Position numbers and translations under genes: made by a program. From Chitinophaga parva (GTDB lineage Bacteria; Bacteroidota; Bacteroidia; Chitinophagales; Chitinophagaceae), in contig NZ_QCYK01000003.1 in NCBI RefSeq assembly GCF_003071345.1, forward strand, positions 992,001-1,056,000: 64,000 nt of DNA, given 5' to 3'. The notes beneath the pieces were generated by a model, which worked only from the letters and a program-made list of their open reading frames with translations, was not told the DNA's origin and made no database searches. This document shows, in pieces, positions 43,528-52,242 of the stretch (the first letter of the stretch is position 1; each line of letters begins with the position of its first letter).

Positions 43528-44034
43528 ATGAAAAAGAACATTTCACTCACCTTCTCCGCCCTGTTGTTGTTCAGTGGATTATCCGCATTTTCACAACAGG
43601 TGCTGCCCACTGTAACTATAACGGCCGGCAACTACAAATATCTCGGTGCGGCGTCGGGCGCTGATGATGCTGCGCCTGTGCAGCGGCTGCAACGTACAGC
43701 AGCAGCTTATGACGTTAAATCTTCCGACTATTACGAGGAAGACTATGAAAATTATTTTATCTCCTTCTATTTGCCCGCAGGGCGGGTACTGGCCTGTTAT
43801 GACAATGCAGGGAAAATACTTTACACAGTAGAAAGATACGAAGATGTAGTATTACCTGCTGTTGTTTCTAAAGCCGTTGCGGAGCGCTATCCGAACTGGG
43901 GGATCACGAAGGATGTGTACCTCGTGAACTATAAGGAAGGATCGGGCCAGGTTGGCAAAAAATATAAGCTGGTGCTTCAGAATGGAGACAAGCGGATAAG
44001 AATAGTGACAAATGAGCAGGGTGAAATCCTGTGA
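43528..44034 (+). CDS. Secreted PepSY-like protein
   Basis: A 168-residue exported protein with signal MKKNISLTFSALLLFSGLSAFSQ. The C-terminal part VERYEDVVLPAVVSKAVAERYPNWGITKDVYLVNYKEGSGQVGKKYKLVLQNGDKRIRIVTNEQGEIL resembles the PepSY-like/DUF2874 fold of Bacteroidota periplasmic proteins. An acidic tyrosine-rich segment (SSDYYEEDYENYF) precedes it. Function is unknown. It converges on the stress operon, shares its terminator and has the same upstream palindrome, so co-regulation with Usp/PEP synthase is likely. Confidence 0.75.
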   Translation: MKKNISLTFSALLLFSGLSAFSQQVLPTVTITAGNYKYLGAASGADDAAPVQRLQRTAAAYDVKSSDYYEEDYENYFISFYLPAGRVLACYDNAGKILYTVERYEDVVLPAVVSKAVAERYPNWGITKDVYLVNYKEGSGQVGKKYKLVLQNGDKRIRIVTNEQGEIL

Positions 44035-44054
44035 CGGGTTATGAGGCTAAAGAC

Positions 44055-44093
44055 GCCGGGTGGGTGGAACACAGGTATCTCTGCCCACCCGGC
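44055..44093. terminator. Shared hairpin between the PepSY-like gene and the ATPase operon
   Basis: A perfect 10-bp stem, GCCGGGTGGG (44055-44064) and CCCACCCGGC (44084-44093), sits between two convergent genes, partly abutting the ATPase stop. No long T-run is present. Confidence 0.65.
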
Positions 44094-44094
44094 C

Positions 44095-46686
44095 TCATGA
44101 CTTATTATGGCCCGCTTTCCTGGCGGATGAATGCCGAAAAAGTTTCCCGAACGCTACGGCAAAGAAAGTCAATGATGACGCTGCGCCTACCAGCAAAAAT
44201 TCACCTGCACGCAGGGCTTCAGTTTTGAAAACGACCTGGAAAAAAGGTGTATAGGTAATGACAACCTGGATAAGGACGATAGCAATAACAGCCAAAATGA
44301 GCGGCTTGTTCTTAAAAAATCCTTTTTTAAACAGACCCGGGGCGTTGGAGCGGATGGCTAATAAATGCGCCATCTGGCTCAGGCACAGCAGGTTAAAAAC
44401 AATCGTTTGCCAGTGTAGCTGGTTCCGGATGGCCCAGTACTGTATAGACAAAACAATGCCGGCCATCAGCATCCCTGCCCACGCCATGTGCAGCCCCCGT
44501 CCATTGGCAAAAACACTTTCCTGGCGGGGCCGGGGAGGCCTGTTCATTATATCCTTTTCAGCCTTTTCAAACGACAGGGAGATGGCCGGCAAGCCATCTG
44601 ACACGAGGTTGATCCAGAGGATATGGATGGGCAACAGGGCAACCGGCAAACCAAACAGCGGGCCAAGCATTAATGCCCATAGTTCACCAGCATTGGTCGT
44701 CATCAGGTACGTTATGAACTTTAGTACATTGTCGTAAACCCTGCGCCCCTCTTTTACTGCCTGCACAATTGTTGAGAAATTATCGTCCAGCAGGATCATA
44801 TTCGCCGTGTCCCTGGCAACGTCTGTTCCGCTAACGCCCATTGCAATACCTATGTTTGCCTGTTTCAGTGCCGGCGCATCGTTAACGCCATCACCGGTCA
44901 TGGCTACGTAATGACCTTTTTGTTGTAAAGCGGTAACTATCCGGAGTTTTTGTTCGGGTGAAACACGGGCATAAACCTTTATTTTTTCAACCTTGGCGAG
45001 CAGCGTATTTTCATCCATCTGCGCCAGGTCACTACCGGTAACAAGGAGATCCTGATCGTTCTCTAATATCCCTGTTCGTGTGGCAATGTTCTTAGCAGTA
45101 AGGGGATGGTCGCCTGTGATCATTACCGGTATGATGCCGGCACTTTTACACTGCATTACAGCACTATATACTTCTTCTCTCAGGGAATCTGCAATGGAGG
45201 CCAGGCCCAGAAAGTGCAACTCCTTCTCATGAACGCTACTTTGCGGATCTACAGGCAACTCATCCCAGCACCGGTATGCAAAACCCAATACCCGGTGGCC
45301 ATCTGCGGCCATGGCATTGATCCTTTTCTCTACGGATCTGATATCAACCCCGGGGCACCGTTGCAATAACATATCGGGGGCGCCTTTGGTAAATGAGATG
45401 ATCTTGCCATTGTGTCTATGGAATGTGGTCATCAGCTTCCGGTCTGCGTCAAACGCGATTTCAGAGACACGGGGCCAGTTGCCGGTGTCAATATGATGAA
45501 CTAGCGCCATGTCCACCAGCGCAACTTCGGTGCTATCGCCTCTTAAGTTCTGCGCTGCATCGGCAGTTACATCATTATTTAAGGCGAATGCGCTTAACAA
45601 CATCCGCCCTTGCCCGTTTTCGCCGAGCTGGCCCAATTCTTCCCGCTCATACAATCTTTCATTTGCGAAGACGGTTTCCACCTGCATCTGATTTTTAGTA
45701 AGCGTACCGGTTTTATCAGTACAGATGACCGTTACCGCGCCAAGGGTTTCCACAGAAGGAAGATCCTTAACAAGGGCATTGGACCGGGTCATCCTCTTTG
45801 CCGCCAGCGCGAGGGATATCGTGATCACGGCCGGCAATGCTTCAGGGATAGCAGCGATCGCCAATGAAATACTCGTCATGGCCATTTTAAGCACCTGCTC
45901 ACCGCGCAGCCAGCCGGAAATAAAGAAGATGCCACATAATCCCAGCACTAACAAAGACAGTTTCTTTCCGAATGCGGTCATGTGTTGCTGCAGCGGGGAA
46001 GCCGCCCGCTGCCCCTGGACCATCTGCGCTATGCGACCGAGCTCAGTTTGCATACCCGTAGCTATAACGACGGCCGTGCCGCGGCCATGGATAACATAGG
46101 TTCCCTTAAAAGCCATATTTTTCCTGTCTCCCACGGCCAGTTGATCCTTCTCTAATGAATGAGCAACTTTGTCGATCGCTTGTGATTCCCCGGTTAGCGC
46201 GGCCTCTTCAGTCTTCAAATTTACAGACGTGATGATCCGCAAATCCGCGGGGACCGTATTACCGGCTTCCAGGATAACAATATCCCCGGGCACCAGGACC
46301 GATGCCGGTTCCCATGTACTAACACCATCACGTAAAACCCTTGCCTGGGCAACGGCCATCTGCCTCAGAGCACGTATACCTTTTTCTGCACGGGATTCCT
46401 GGAGAAAACCGACAAGTGCGTTCAGTATAACTATTGCAAGGATAGCGATCGTATCTTTGACGTCACCCATAATGCCGGCCATAACAGCCGCCACTATCAA
46501 AATAATGATCATAAAGTCTTTGAATTGCCCCAGGAGAATATTGATGGCGTGTTTATTCCTCCCCTCTTTTATTTCATTAGGGCCATATCGCAGCAATTTC
46601 TCCCTGGCATCCCTGGTGCTTAATCCATTTTCTCCCGTTTCCAGCAGCTCAAAAACCTCCTTTGCGCTTAAACCGTACCAGTTCAT
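44095..46686 (-). CDS. Type IIA/IIB Ca2+-transporting P-type ATPase
   Basis: An 863-residue ion pump. The phosphorylation site is ICTDKTGTLT (Asp324), with the actuator loop EEAALTGES and hinge TGDGVNDAPALKQA. Residues matching SERCA calcium ligands are present: Glu in IAAIPEALP (TM4), Asn and Glu in TTNAGELWA (TM5), and Asn, Ser, Asp in WINLVSDGLPA (TM6). This points to a Ca2+ pump, possibly with broader cation use. It lies 40 bp downstream of the PEP synthase gene and is last in a four-gene stress-type operon. Confidence 0.92.
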   Translation of the reverse strand: MNWYGLSAKEVFELLETGENGLSTRDAREKLLRYGPNEIKEGRNKHAINILLGQFKDFMIIILIVAAVMAGIMGDVKDTIAILAIVILNALVGFLQESRAEKGIRALRQMAVAQARVLRDGVSTWEPASVLVPGDIVILEAGNTVPADLRIITSVNLKTEEAALTGESQAIDKVAHSLEKDQLAVGDRKNMAFKGTYVIHGRGTAVVIATGMQTELGRIAQMVQGQRAASPLQQHMTAFGKKLSLLVLGLCGIFFISGWLRGEQVLKMAMTSISLAIAAIPEALPAVITISLALAAKRMTRSNALVKDLPSVETLGAVTVICTDKTGTLTKNQMQVETVFANERLYEREELGQLGENGQGRMLLSAFALNNDVTADAAQNLRGDSTEVALVDMALVHHIDTGNWPRVSEIAFDADRKLMTTFHRHNGKIISFTKGAPDMLLQRCPGVDIRSVEKRINAMAADGHRVLGFAYRCWDELPVDPQSSVHEKELHFLGLASIADSLREEVYSAVMQCKSAGIIPVMITGDHPLTAKNIATRTGILENDQDLLVTGSDLAQMDENTLLAKVEKIKVYARVSPEQKLRIVTALQQKGHYVAMTGDGVNDAPALKQANIGIAMGVSGTDVARDTANMILLDDNFSTIVQAVKEGRRVYDNVLKFITYLMTTNAGELWALMLGPLFGLPVALLPIHILWINLVSDGLPAISLSFEKAEKDIMNRPPRPRQESVFANGRGLHMAWAGMLMAGIVLSIQYWAIRNQLHWQTIVFNLLCLSQMAHLLAIRSNAPGLFKKGFFKNKPLILAVIAIVLIQVVITYTPFFQVVFKTEALRAGEFLLVGAASSLTFFAVAFGKLFRHSSARKAGHNKS

Positions 46687-46726
46687 TAATGCAGGTTTAT
46701 TTTAATTGATATCTTATTGGGTGGTG

Positions 46727-49120
46727 CTACGAGTTGAGCACCGGGGCCGGAAGCTCGGCAGCTGAAATATTTTCAATACCCCTTATCAACGCATCGGGGG
46801 TGAACGAGATGGAGTCAATGCCCTGTTCCACCAGGAACCTGGAAAATGCCGGAAAATCACTCGGGGCCTGTCCGCACAGGCCAATTTTTATACCCGCCTT
46901 TTTTGCAGCGGCTATCGCCTGTTTTATCAGGATCGTTACTGCTTCATTATTTTCATCAAACAGGTGGCTGACGATCTCTGAATCCCTGTCCAGCCCTAAA
47001 GTCAGTTGGGTAAGGTCATTTGAACCAATAGAAAAGCCATCAAACAACTGCGCAAATTTATCCGCCAGTATAACATTGCTTGGTATCTCCACCATTACAT
47101 ACACTTGTAACCCGTTTTCTCCCCGCTTCAACCCGAAAGTTTCCATGGTCTGCAACACCTGGGCCGCTTCTTTCAGGGTCCGGCAGAACGGGATCATCAC
47201 TTTTACATTTGTAAGCCCCATTTCATTCCTGACCTGTAAGACAGCCCTGCACTCGAGGCCAAAGCCTGGCAAATAGCGGCTGTCATAATAACGGGATGCG
47301 CCCCTGAACCCGATCATGGGATTTTCTTCTTTGGGTTCATAGAACGTTCCCCCAACCAGTGATGCGTATTCATTCGTTTTAAAATCGCTCATCCTTATGA
47401 TCACTTCATCGGGATAAAACGCTGCGGCCACCTGGGCGATGGCTTCTGCGAGCCTGCTCACAAAGTAGTCTGCTTTATTACTGTACCCGGCCGTCATTTG
47501 GGTGATAGTAGCCTTTACCGGGCCATCCGGCAGCTGGTCATATTGTACGAGTGCCATGGGATGTATGAGGATCCGGTTATTGATGATAAACTCCATGCGC
47601 AATAATCCTACGCCTTTCGCGGGATAACCGGAGAGTTCAAATGCCCTGGCAGGATCAGCCAGTATAAGCATTGGCTTGGTTTTCGTTTGCGGAACTTTGG
47701 ACAGGTCTATGGCTACCATTTCAAATGGAATGTTCCCTTCATACACATACCCTTCATCCCCTTCGGCATTTACAACGGTTATTATTTGCCCGTCGCTGAT
47801 CACTTGTGTGGCGTTACCGGTGCCTACTATTGCCGTAATGCCTAATTCACGCGCAACTATAGAAGCGTGGCTGGTCCGGCCACCACGATTGGTGACAATG
47901 CTCACGGCTTTACGCAATAAGGCATTCCAGTCAGGGTTCGTTATATCGGCAATGAGTATATCGCCCTTTTCTAACTTATCTGCTTCTGCAAGTGAATGAA
48001 TGATACAGGCCCGCCCACTGATGATCTTTCTCCCAACCGCTTCGCCCTTGCAGAGCATTTTTCCTGTTTTTTGCAACTTATAGGTATAAAGTTGCCGTTT
48101 TTGTTTCTTTGAGTGTATCGTTTCCGGCCTGGCCTGTACAATATAAATATGCGCTGTTATTCCGTCTTTCGCCCATTCAATGTCCATGGGTACGCCATAG
48201 TATTTTTCTATTTCATAACTCCAGCTGGCAAGTTGTAACACTTCATCGTCCCTTAATATCCACCGTCCTTGTTTTTCCGGCGGCACATCCACATTCTTTA
48301 CGGGCCGGCCGGATGCCCCGCTTTCATCGTAGATCATCATTTGTTCCAGCCGCCCTTTCTTCCTGCCGATAATTGCTTGCTGGTGTTGTGTCAGGGCCGG
48401 TTTGAATACCAGGAACTCATCCGGGTCTACGGCCCCTTGTACTACGTTCTCTCCGAGCCCCCAGGCCCCGGTGATGTATATAATATTCCGGTGCCCGCTT
48501 TCGGGCTCTATTGTAAAAATGACGCCTGCCGAAGCTTTATCAGCACGGACCATGTATTGCACTCCCACACTGATGCCTACATGCATGTGATCAAATCCAT
48601 TATCAATGCGGTATTTAATAGCTCTGTCATTGAACAGGGATACGTAACATTTGATTACAGCCGCCAGCAGGTTCTCTTTACCGGAGATATTCAAAAATGA
48701 ATCGTGCTGCCCGGCAAAGCTGGCTGTAGGCGAATCTTCTGCGTTAGCACTGCTGCGTACTGCTACAGACGCATTGCCGTTAGTGCCAGACAGCTGTTCA
48801 TAGGCTTTGATGATCTCCTGCTTGGCAACATCCGGTAGTACCGCGTTTTCTACCAGCGCCCTGCATTGCTTTGCTACCTGTGGTAAATTGGAAAGCGTTT
48901 GCTGGTCAATGGTGGCCAACAACTCACTTAGCTTTTCATAAAGCTTGTTATAGGCCAGGAATAACTGGTAGCAGGCAATGGTGATCGCAAAACCATCCGG
49001 CACATCAATGCCAAGCGGTCTCAGGTTGTTGAACATTTCACCCAATGAAGCATTTTTTCCACCCACCTGTAATAGCTTGCCCATATTAATATTGGCAAAG
49101 GGGATAATATATGTTTCCAT
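46727..49120 (-). CDS. ppsA: Phosphoenolpyruvate synthase
   Basis: A 797-residue enzyme making phosphoenolpyruvate from pyruvate and ATP. The start METYIIPFANINMGKLLQVGGKNASLGEM fits the family. The ATP-grasp-like N-terminal domain has SVAVRSSANAEDSPTASFAGQHDSFLN. The phosphohistidine is His418 in GGRTSHASIVARE. The C-terminal PEP-binding barrel has GFSIGSNDLTQLTLGLDRDS and IGLCGQAPSDFPAFSRFLVEQGIDSISF. Its place next to a universal stress protein and a Ca2+ pump suggests stress- or oxygen-limited metabolism rather than constitutive gluconeogenesis. Confidence 0.95.
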   Translation of the reverse strand: METYIIPFANINMGKLLQVGGKNASLGEMFNNLRPLGIDVPDGFAITIACYQLFLAYNKLYEKLSELLATIDQQTLSNLPQVAKQCRALVENAVLPDVAKQEIIKAYEQLSGTNGNASVAVRSSANAEDSPTASFAGQHDSFLNISGKENLLAAVIKCYVSLFNDRAIKYRIDNGFDHMHVGISVGVQYMVRADKASAGVIFTIEPESGHRNIIYITGAWGLGENVVQGAVDPDEFLVFKPALTQHQQAIIGRKKGRLEQMMIYDESGASGRPVKNVDVPPEKQGRWILRDDEVLQLASWSYEIEKYYGVPMDIEWAKDGITAHIYIVQARPETIHSKKQKRQLYTYKLQKTGKMLCKGEAVGRKIISGRACIIHSLAEADKLEKGDILIADITNPDWNALLRKAVSIVTNRGGRTSHASIVARELGITAIVGTGNATQVISDGQIITVVNAEGDEGYVYEGNIPFEMVAIDLSKVPQTKTKPMLILADPARAFELSGYPAKGVGLLRMEFIINNRILIHPMALVQYDQLPDGPVKATITQMTAGYSNKADYFVSRLAEAIAQVAAAFYPDEVIIRMSDFKTNEYASLVGGTFYEPKEENPMIGFRGASRYYDSRYLPGFGLECRAVLQVRNEMGLTNVKVMIPFCRTLKEAAQVLQTMETFGLKRGENGLQVYVMVEIPSNVILADKFAQLFDGFSIGSNDLTQLTLGLDRDSEIVSHLFDENNEAVTILIKQAIAAAKKAGIKIGLCGQAPSDFPAFSRFLVEQGIDSISFTPDALIRGIENISAAELPAPVLNS

Positions 49121-49210
49121 AAATTCCGGATTTGTATTAACTGAAATTTGCGCATACTGGTTGGGTATGGCCTGCCTGAACCTGTTGCTTTGCACCTGGT
49201 TACGGGCCGC

Positions 49211-50053
49211 TTATTTATTGTGGGCAATGAATAGCGGGATGTCAAGTTCCCGCATCAAGATATCTGCCACGCTCACTTTAAACATCCGGCTTAGGTCGCT
49301 GCGCCGGTATGCGCCGAGTACAACCAGGTCATTCCTGGCGTGCTCCCGGAGGTGCATTAGTATTTGTTCCTTTTCATCTCCCTTGACAACCGTATAGGCA
49401 GCTTTTGGGAGATGGCCCTTTATATAATCCCGCATTAAATTGCTATCCGGAAGCCTGGTATTATCCGCATGATGTTCCTTTACCGTGAATACTTCCACCG
49501 CCACATCCATCGAGTCGCCCAGCAGGTAGCTGAACATTTTTATGGCATGTATGGATGAGGGACTGCCATCGTACAGCAACACTATTCTTTCTACAGGTTT
49601 ATAACTGCCAGGCACTACCAGTACCGGGCAATGGGCTTCGGCCAGCAGGTCCTGCATGAAGGTAGTGGGCGATTCCTGCTGGTATCTTGAAAATGTCTCC
49701 GATTCATTGATCAGCAGCAGGTCGGAAAACATGGTCTCCCGCTTCAGGTCTATGAAAGCGATCCCCTTATCGCGATGAATGGAAAACTGGATACCGGCCT
49801 TTTCGCAGGCAAGTTGAAATTGCCTTGCGGCGGCATCCCGTTGCGATTTATCCTGTACATCCAGTTGTTCCATCACCTTTTCATAGTCTCTGTGTGTTCT
49901 CATGATCTCTAACATATTGTAGTGCTGGTAAGTCAGGTCATCCAGGAAAACGCCCACCAGTTGAGCTTTTGCTGCCTTCGTCAGCTGAATGGCATAATTG
50001 AGCGTAGCCTGCGACATGTTAAATCCGTCGAATGCAGCCAGGAACTTTTTCAT
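49211..50053 (-). CDS. Tandem universal stress protein
   Basis: A 280-residue protein with two Usp domains. The start MKKFLAAFDGFNMSQATLNYAIQLTKAAKAQLVGVFL is the typical first domain. The second begins VERIVLLYDGSPSSIHAIKMFSYLLG and ends DLVVLGAYRRSDLSRMFKVSVADILMRELDIPLFIAH. The classical ATP-binding G-x2-G-x9-G(S/T) motif is not evident, so it may be a non-ATP-binding type. It is the second gene of the operon, 43 bp after the DUF998 gene. Confidence 0.9.
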   Translation of the reverse strand: MKKFLAAFDGFNMSQATLNYAIQLTKAAKAQLVGVFLDDLTYQHYNMLEIMRTHRDYEKVMEQLDVQDKSQRDAAARQFQLACEKAGIQFSIHRDKGIAFIDLKRETMFSDLLLINESETFSRYQQESPTTFMQDLLAEAHCPVLVVPGSYKPVERIVLLYDGSPSSIHAIKMFSYLLGDSMDVAVEVFTVKEHHADNTRLPDSNLMRDYIKGHLPKAAYTVVKGDEKEQILMHLREHARNDLVVLGAYRRSDLSRMFKVSVADILMRELDIPLFIAHNK

Positions 50054-50096
50054 CTTGATTTTTTTTTGTGTTAGCAACCACAGTTGGTATTTCAAT

Positions 50097-51182
50097 TCAG
50101 GCATTGCCTGTACCGGGACCGTTGTACCGGATCGTTCTTAAGGCAAGCACTATCACCCACAGCAGAAAAACGCCGATATTAATACATTCCCACACCCCGA
50201 TCAAAGGCGTAGGTGTTCCCCTGGCAATGCCAGGAGCAGCGATAAAGGTTAGCAGGCCAAAAGCGATAACGAATATCAAAGTAATGATGGCGTAGACCCG
50301 GAACCCCTTGCCGAAGGCCTGGGCGCTGAGCCCCAGTGAGAGCAGGAATATGATTTGCGTTACAGCCCCAAGGACGATGTGGGCCGTATCTGAAAAGCTG
50401 CCGCCGGTGGTAGCCAGCATGTCCCGTTGGTGCATAGGCGCAAGTGGCCAAAGGAGCCCCAAAACTGCATAAGCACCCAGCAGTAATCCCACCATCCGTA
50501 ACGGGCGGTATTGCCGGCCCGAATACCAGACACCCATGGCGAAGGCCAGCATTAACCATGTATAGGGCGTGCATAATATGATCCATAGGGTGCGTGTAGG
50601 AGCCCCTATGGCCGACAGTTCACTGATCGTTTGCCCTGCAAGATCGTAGGTAGGCTCTCTTGCAGCCACAATGGCGATTATTGTAGCATACAAGAGTGAA
50701 GCGGCAATACCACAAGTGAGTAAAAGCCTGCGCAGGACCTCCCTTGACGGAAGCTGCCAGGCATTTGCCAGCAGGCCCACCAGCACAGGCACGCCCCACA
50801 TCAGGTGCAGCCAATGCAGCTTCAGGAGAATAGCGATCTCTATCCAAAACCAGGTAACCATACCACCCAGTGCAACGCCCGCCATGATCCAGTCGTTAGA
50901 TTTTCGTGTAAAGACCGTGTAAAACGCCACCGTGTTCAATACTCCCAGGCAAAAAAGCAGGAGACCGGGGATCGTGAAATCAGGAAAGCTGCCATGCATG
51001 ATCGTTACCGGCATATCCATCAGGCTCCCGTCTGGTACCGCCATCAGCATAACCCCTCCCGCCAGGCAACCCGCAGCTTCATAACCCAATACGGAAAGGA
51101 CCGTTATCCTGGGCCAGCGCGGATGGGCGTTCATCGCGGCAACCGGTGTCCCATTTGTGGTAAATGATATTGGAGTTGACAT
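50097..51182 (-). CDS. DUF998-type integral membrane protein
   Basis: A 361-residue protein with about ten hydrophobic helices. The C-terminal two-thirds, from AREPTYDLAGQTISELSAIGAPTRTLW through GLLWPLAPMHQRDM to the final helices, matches the DUF998 pattern (ISELGA...P and PMH). The N-terminal part has extra helices. Function is unknown. It is the first gene of the Usp-ppsA-ATPase operon, and the palindrome site 2 lies 83 bp upstream of its start. Confidence 0.8.
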   Translation of the reverse strand: MSTPISFTTNGTPVAAMNAHPRWPRITVLSVLGYEAAGCLAGGVMLMAVPDGSLMDMPVTIMHGSFPDFTIPGLLLFCLGVLNTVAFYTVFTRKSNDWIMAGVALGGMVTWFWIEIAILLKLHWLHLMWGVPVLVGLLANAWQLPSREVLRRLLLTCGIAASLLYATIIAIVAAREPTYDLAGQTISELSAIGAPTRTLWIILCTPYTWLMLAFAMGVWYSGRQYRPLRMVGLLLGAYAVLGLLWPLAPMHQRDMLATTGGSFSDTAHIVLGAVTQIIFLLSLGLSAQAFGKGFRVYAIITLIFVIAFGLLTFIAAPGIARGTPTPLIGVWECINIGVFLLWVIVLALRTIRYNGPGTGNA

Positions 51183-51211
51183 ATCAATCGCGTTGTGGAT
51201 GGTGAGCTACC

Positions 51212-51219
51212 CGAAAATA
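51212..51219 (-). promoter_or_regulatory. -7-like box of the stress operon
   Basis: On the minus strand TATTTTCG, one mismatch to TAnnTTTG, 29 bp before the DUF998 ATG and exactly 45 nt downstream of the palindrome at 51265-51276. Confidence 0.45.
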
Positions 51220-51264
51220 GCACTCCTCGCAGGGAAAACTGCTGACGCTGATCAATGTAACGGG

Positions 51265-51276
51265 TAACAGCTGTCA
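51265..51276 (-). promoter_or_regulatory. Operator palindrome TGACAGCTGTTA (site 2)
   Basis: Read on the minus strand, GTGACAGCTGTTAC shares GTGACAGCTGT with site 1 at 43353-43364. It sits 45 nt before the -7-like box of the stress operon, the same spacing as at site 1. Confidence 0.65.
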
Positions 51277-51370
51277 CACTTATAGCTACCCCGGGTGGCT
51301 GCCAGCACTTAAGACCGCACTAAACATTATTTGGATGCAACACTCCCGGTCAGGCTGCACCCTAAACAAA

Positions 51371-51394
51371 ATGGCCGCCTGGACAGACGGCCAT
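51371..51394 (-). terminator. Isolated terminator-like hairpin
   Basis: A perfect 7-bp stem, ATGGCCG (51371-51377) and CGGCCAT (51388-51394), with TTTTGTTT following on the minus strand. No gene clearly ends here. Confidence 0.5.
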
Positions 51395-51650
51395 GTTCAC
51401 TTACATAGGTATTTGTTCAACATTAGTGCTTGAGTGTATTGACTGGAATTTTTAACCTGGTGAAGGTGCACTGCGCCTGCTTCATTGCTGCCCCCGCAGC
51501 TTTGCAATGCGTAGCACCTGGTTGAAGGGCTGCCCTGCATGAAGAGAATACGGGGGGTGATAAAGAAGGGTTGCCTGGCCCGGAAAATATTGTCCGGAAT
51601 CCCCCCTGCAATTGGCAGATCCTCCCTCCGGGCCGCAACCAGTGCGCACT

Positions 51651-51658
51651 TACATTTG
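51651..51658 (+). promoter_or_regulatory. -7 box of the DHFR-like gene
   Basis: TACATTTG, a full TAnnTTTG match, 26 bp before the ATG. No clear TTG element is found at 19-21 nt upstream. Confidence 0.5.
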
Positions 51659-51684
51659 TACTGGTATCCTCAAAACACACACAT

Positions 51685-52242
51685 ATGGCTATTTTATCCG
51701 CATTCAATTTCATTACGCTCAATGGGTATTTCCAGGGGCCCCAGGCCGGCGATATCAGTTGGCACCACCACGATAGCGATGCGGCGGAGTATTCTGCCAA
51801 AGCATCCGGGCAGGAACATATCCTGCTCTTTGGCCATACCACTTACGATATGATGGCCAGCTTCTGGCCCACGGACATGGCTGCCCAGCAGTTTCCCGAA
51901 GTGGCCAGGAACATGAACGCCGCGGAAAAAGTAGTGGTATCCCGCACGCTGGATAAGGCAGACTGGGCGCATACAAGGGTGATCAACGATAATGTAGTGG
52001 AAAACATCCGGGCGTTGAAACAGGGCAGCAAACCTATCACTATCCTGGGTAGCGGCAGCATCCTTTCGCTGTGTGCGGAGCATGGGCTGCTGGACCAGTT
52101 GGTGGTGATGATAGACCCGGTGGCATTAGGAGAAGGATTTCCCATTTTCAAAGGCGTATCAAAGCCACTGAAGATGGAACTGAAAGAAAGCAGGGTGTTT
52201 GACCGGAGTGGTATAGTATTATTGACCTACAAGGTCTTTTGA
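51685..52242 (+). CDS. Dihydrofolate reductase-like (RibD C-terminal domain) protein
   Basis: A 185-residue protein starting MAILSAFNFITLNGYFQGP, the usual opening of the DHFR/RibD_C family (a..S.DG...). HILLFGHTTYDMMASFWP and VVVSRTLDKADWAHTRVIND follow, then GSKPITILGSGSILSLCAEHGLLDQLVVMIDPVALGEGFPIFKG, which holds the NADPH-binding part. It is probably an NADPH-dependent reductase; true dihydrofolate reductase activity is not implied. Its 3' end overlaps the convergent permease gene by 16 bp. Confidence 0.88.
   Translation: MAILSAFNFITLNGYFQGPQAGDISWHHHDSDAAEYSAKASGQEHILLFGHTTYDMMASFWPTDMAAQQFPEVARNMNAAEKVVVSRTLDKADWAHTRVINDNVVENIRALKQGSKPITILGSGSILSLCAEHGLLDQLVVMIDPVALGEGFPIFKGVSKPLKMELKESRVFDRSGIVLLTYKVF

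Larger units (their letters stand above)
51277..51684. other. Gap of about 400 bp upstream of the DHFR-like gene
   Basis: No supportable gene. It holds a hairpin at 51371-51394 with a T-rich tail on the minus strand and the DHFR-like promoter box at 51651-51658. A minus-strand frame ending at 51423 runs antisense into the DHFR-like gene and has no recognisable features. Confidence 0.5.

Noticed and set aside
48782..48796. Third copy of the ACAGCTGT core inside ppsA
   Set aside because: It lies within the coding sequence, lacks the extended palindrome and has no promoter box at the 45-nt spacing.
51423..51842. Minus-strand 139-codon frame
   Set aside because: It runs antisense into the DHFR-like gene, shows no domain and has odd composition.
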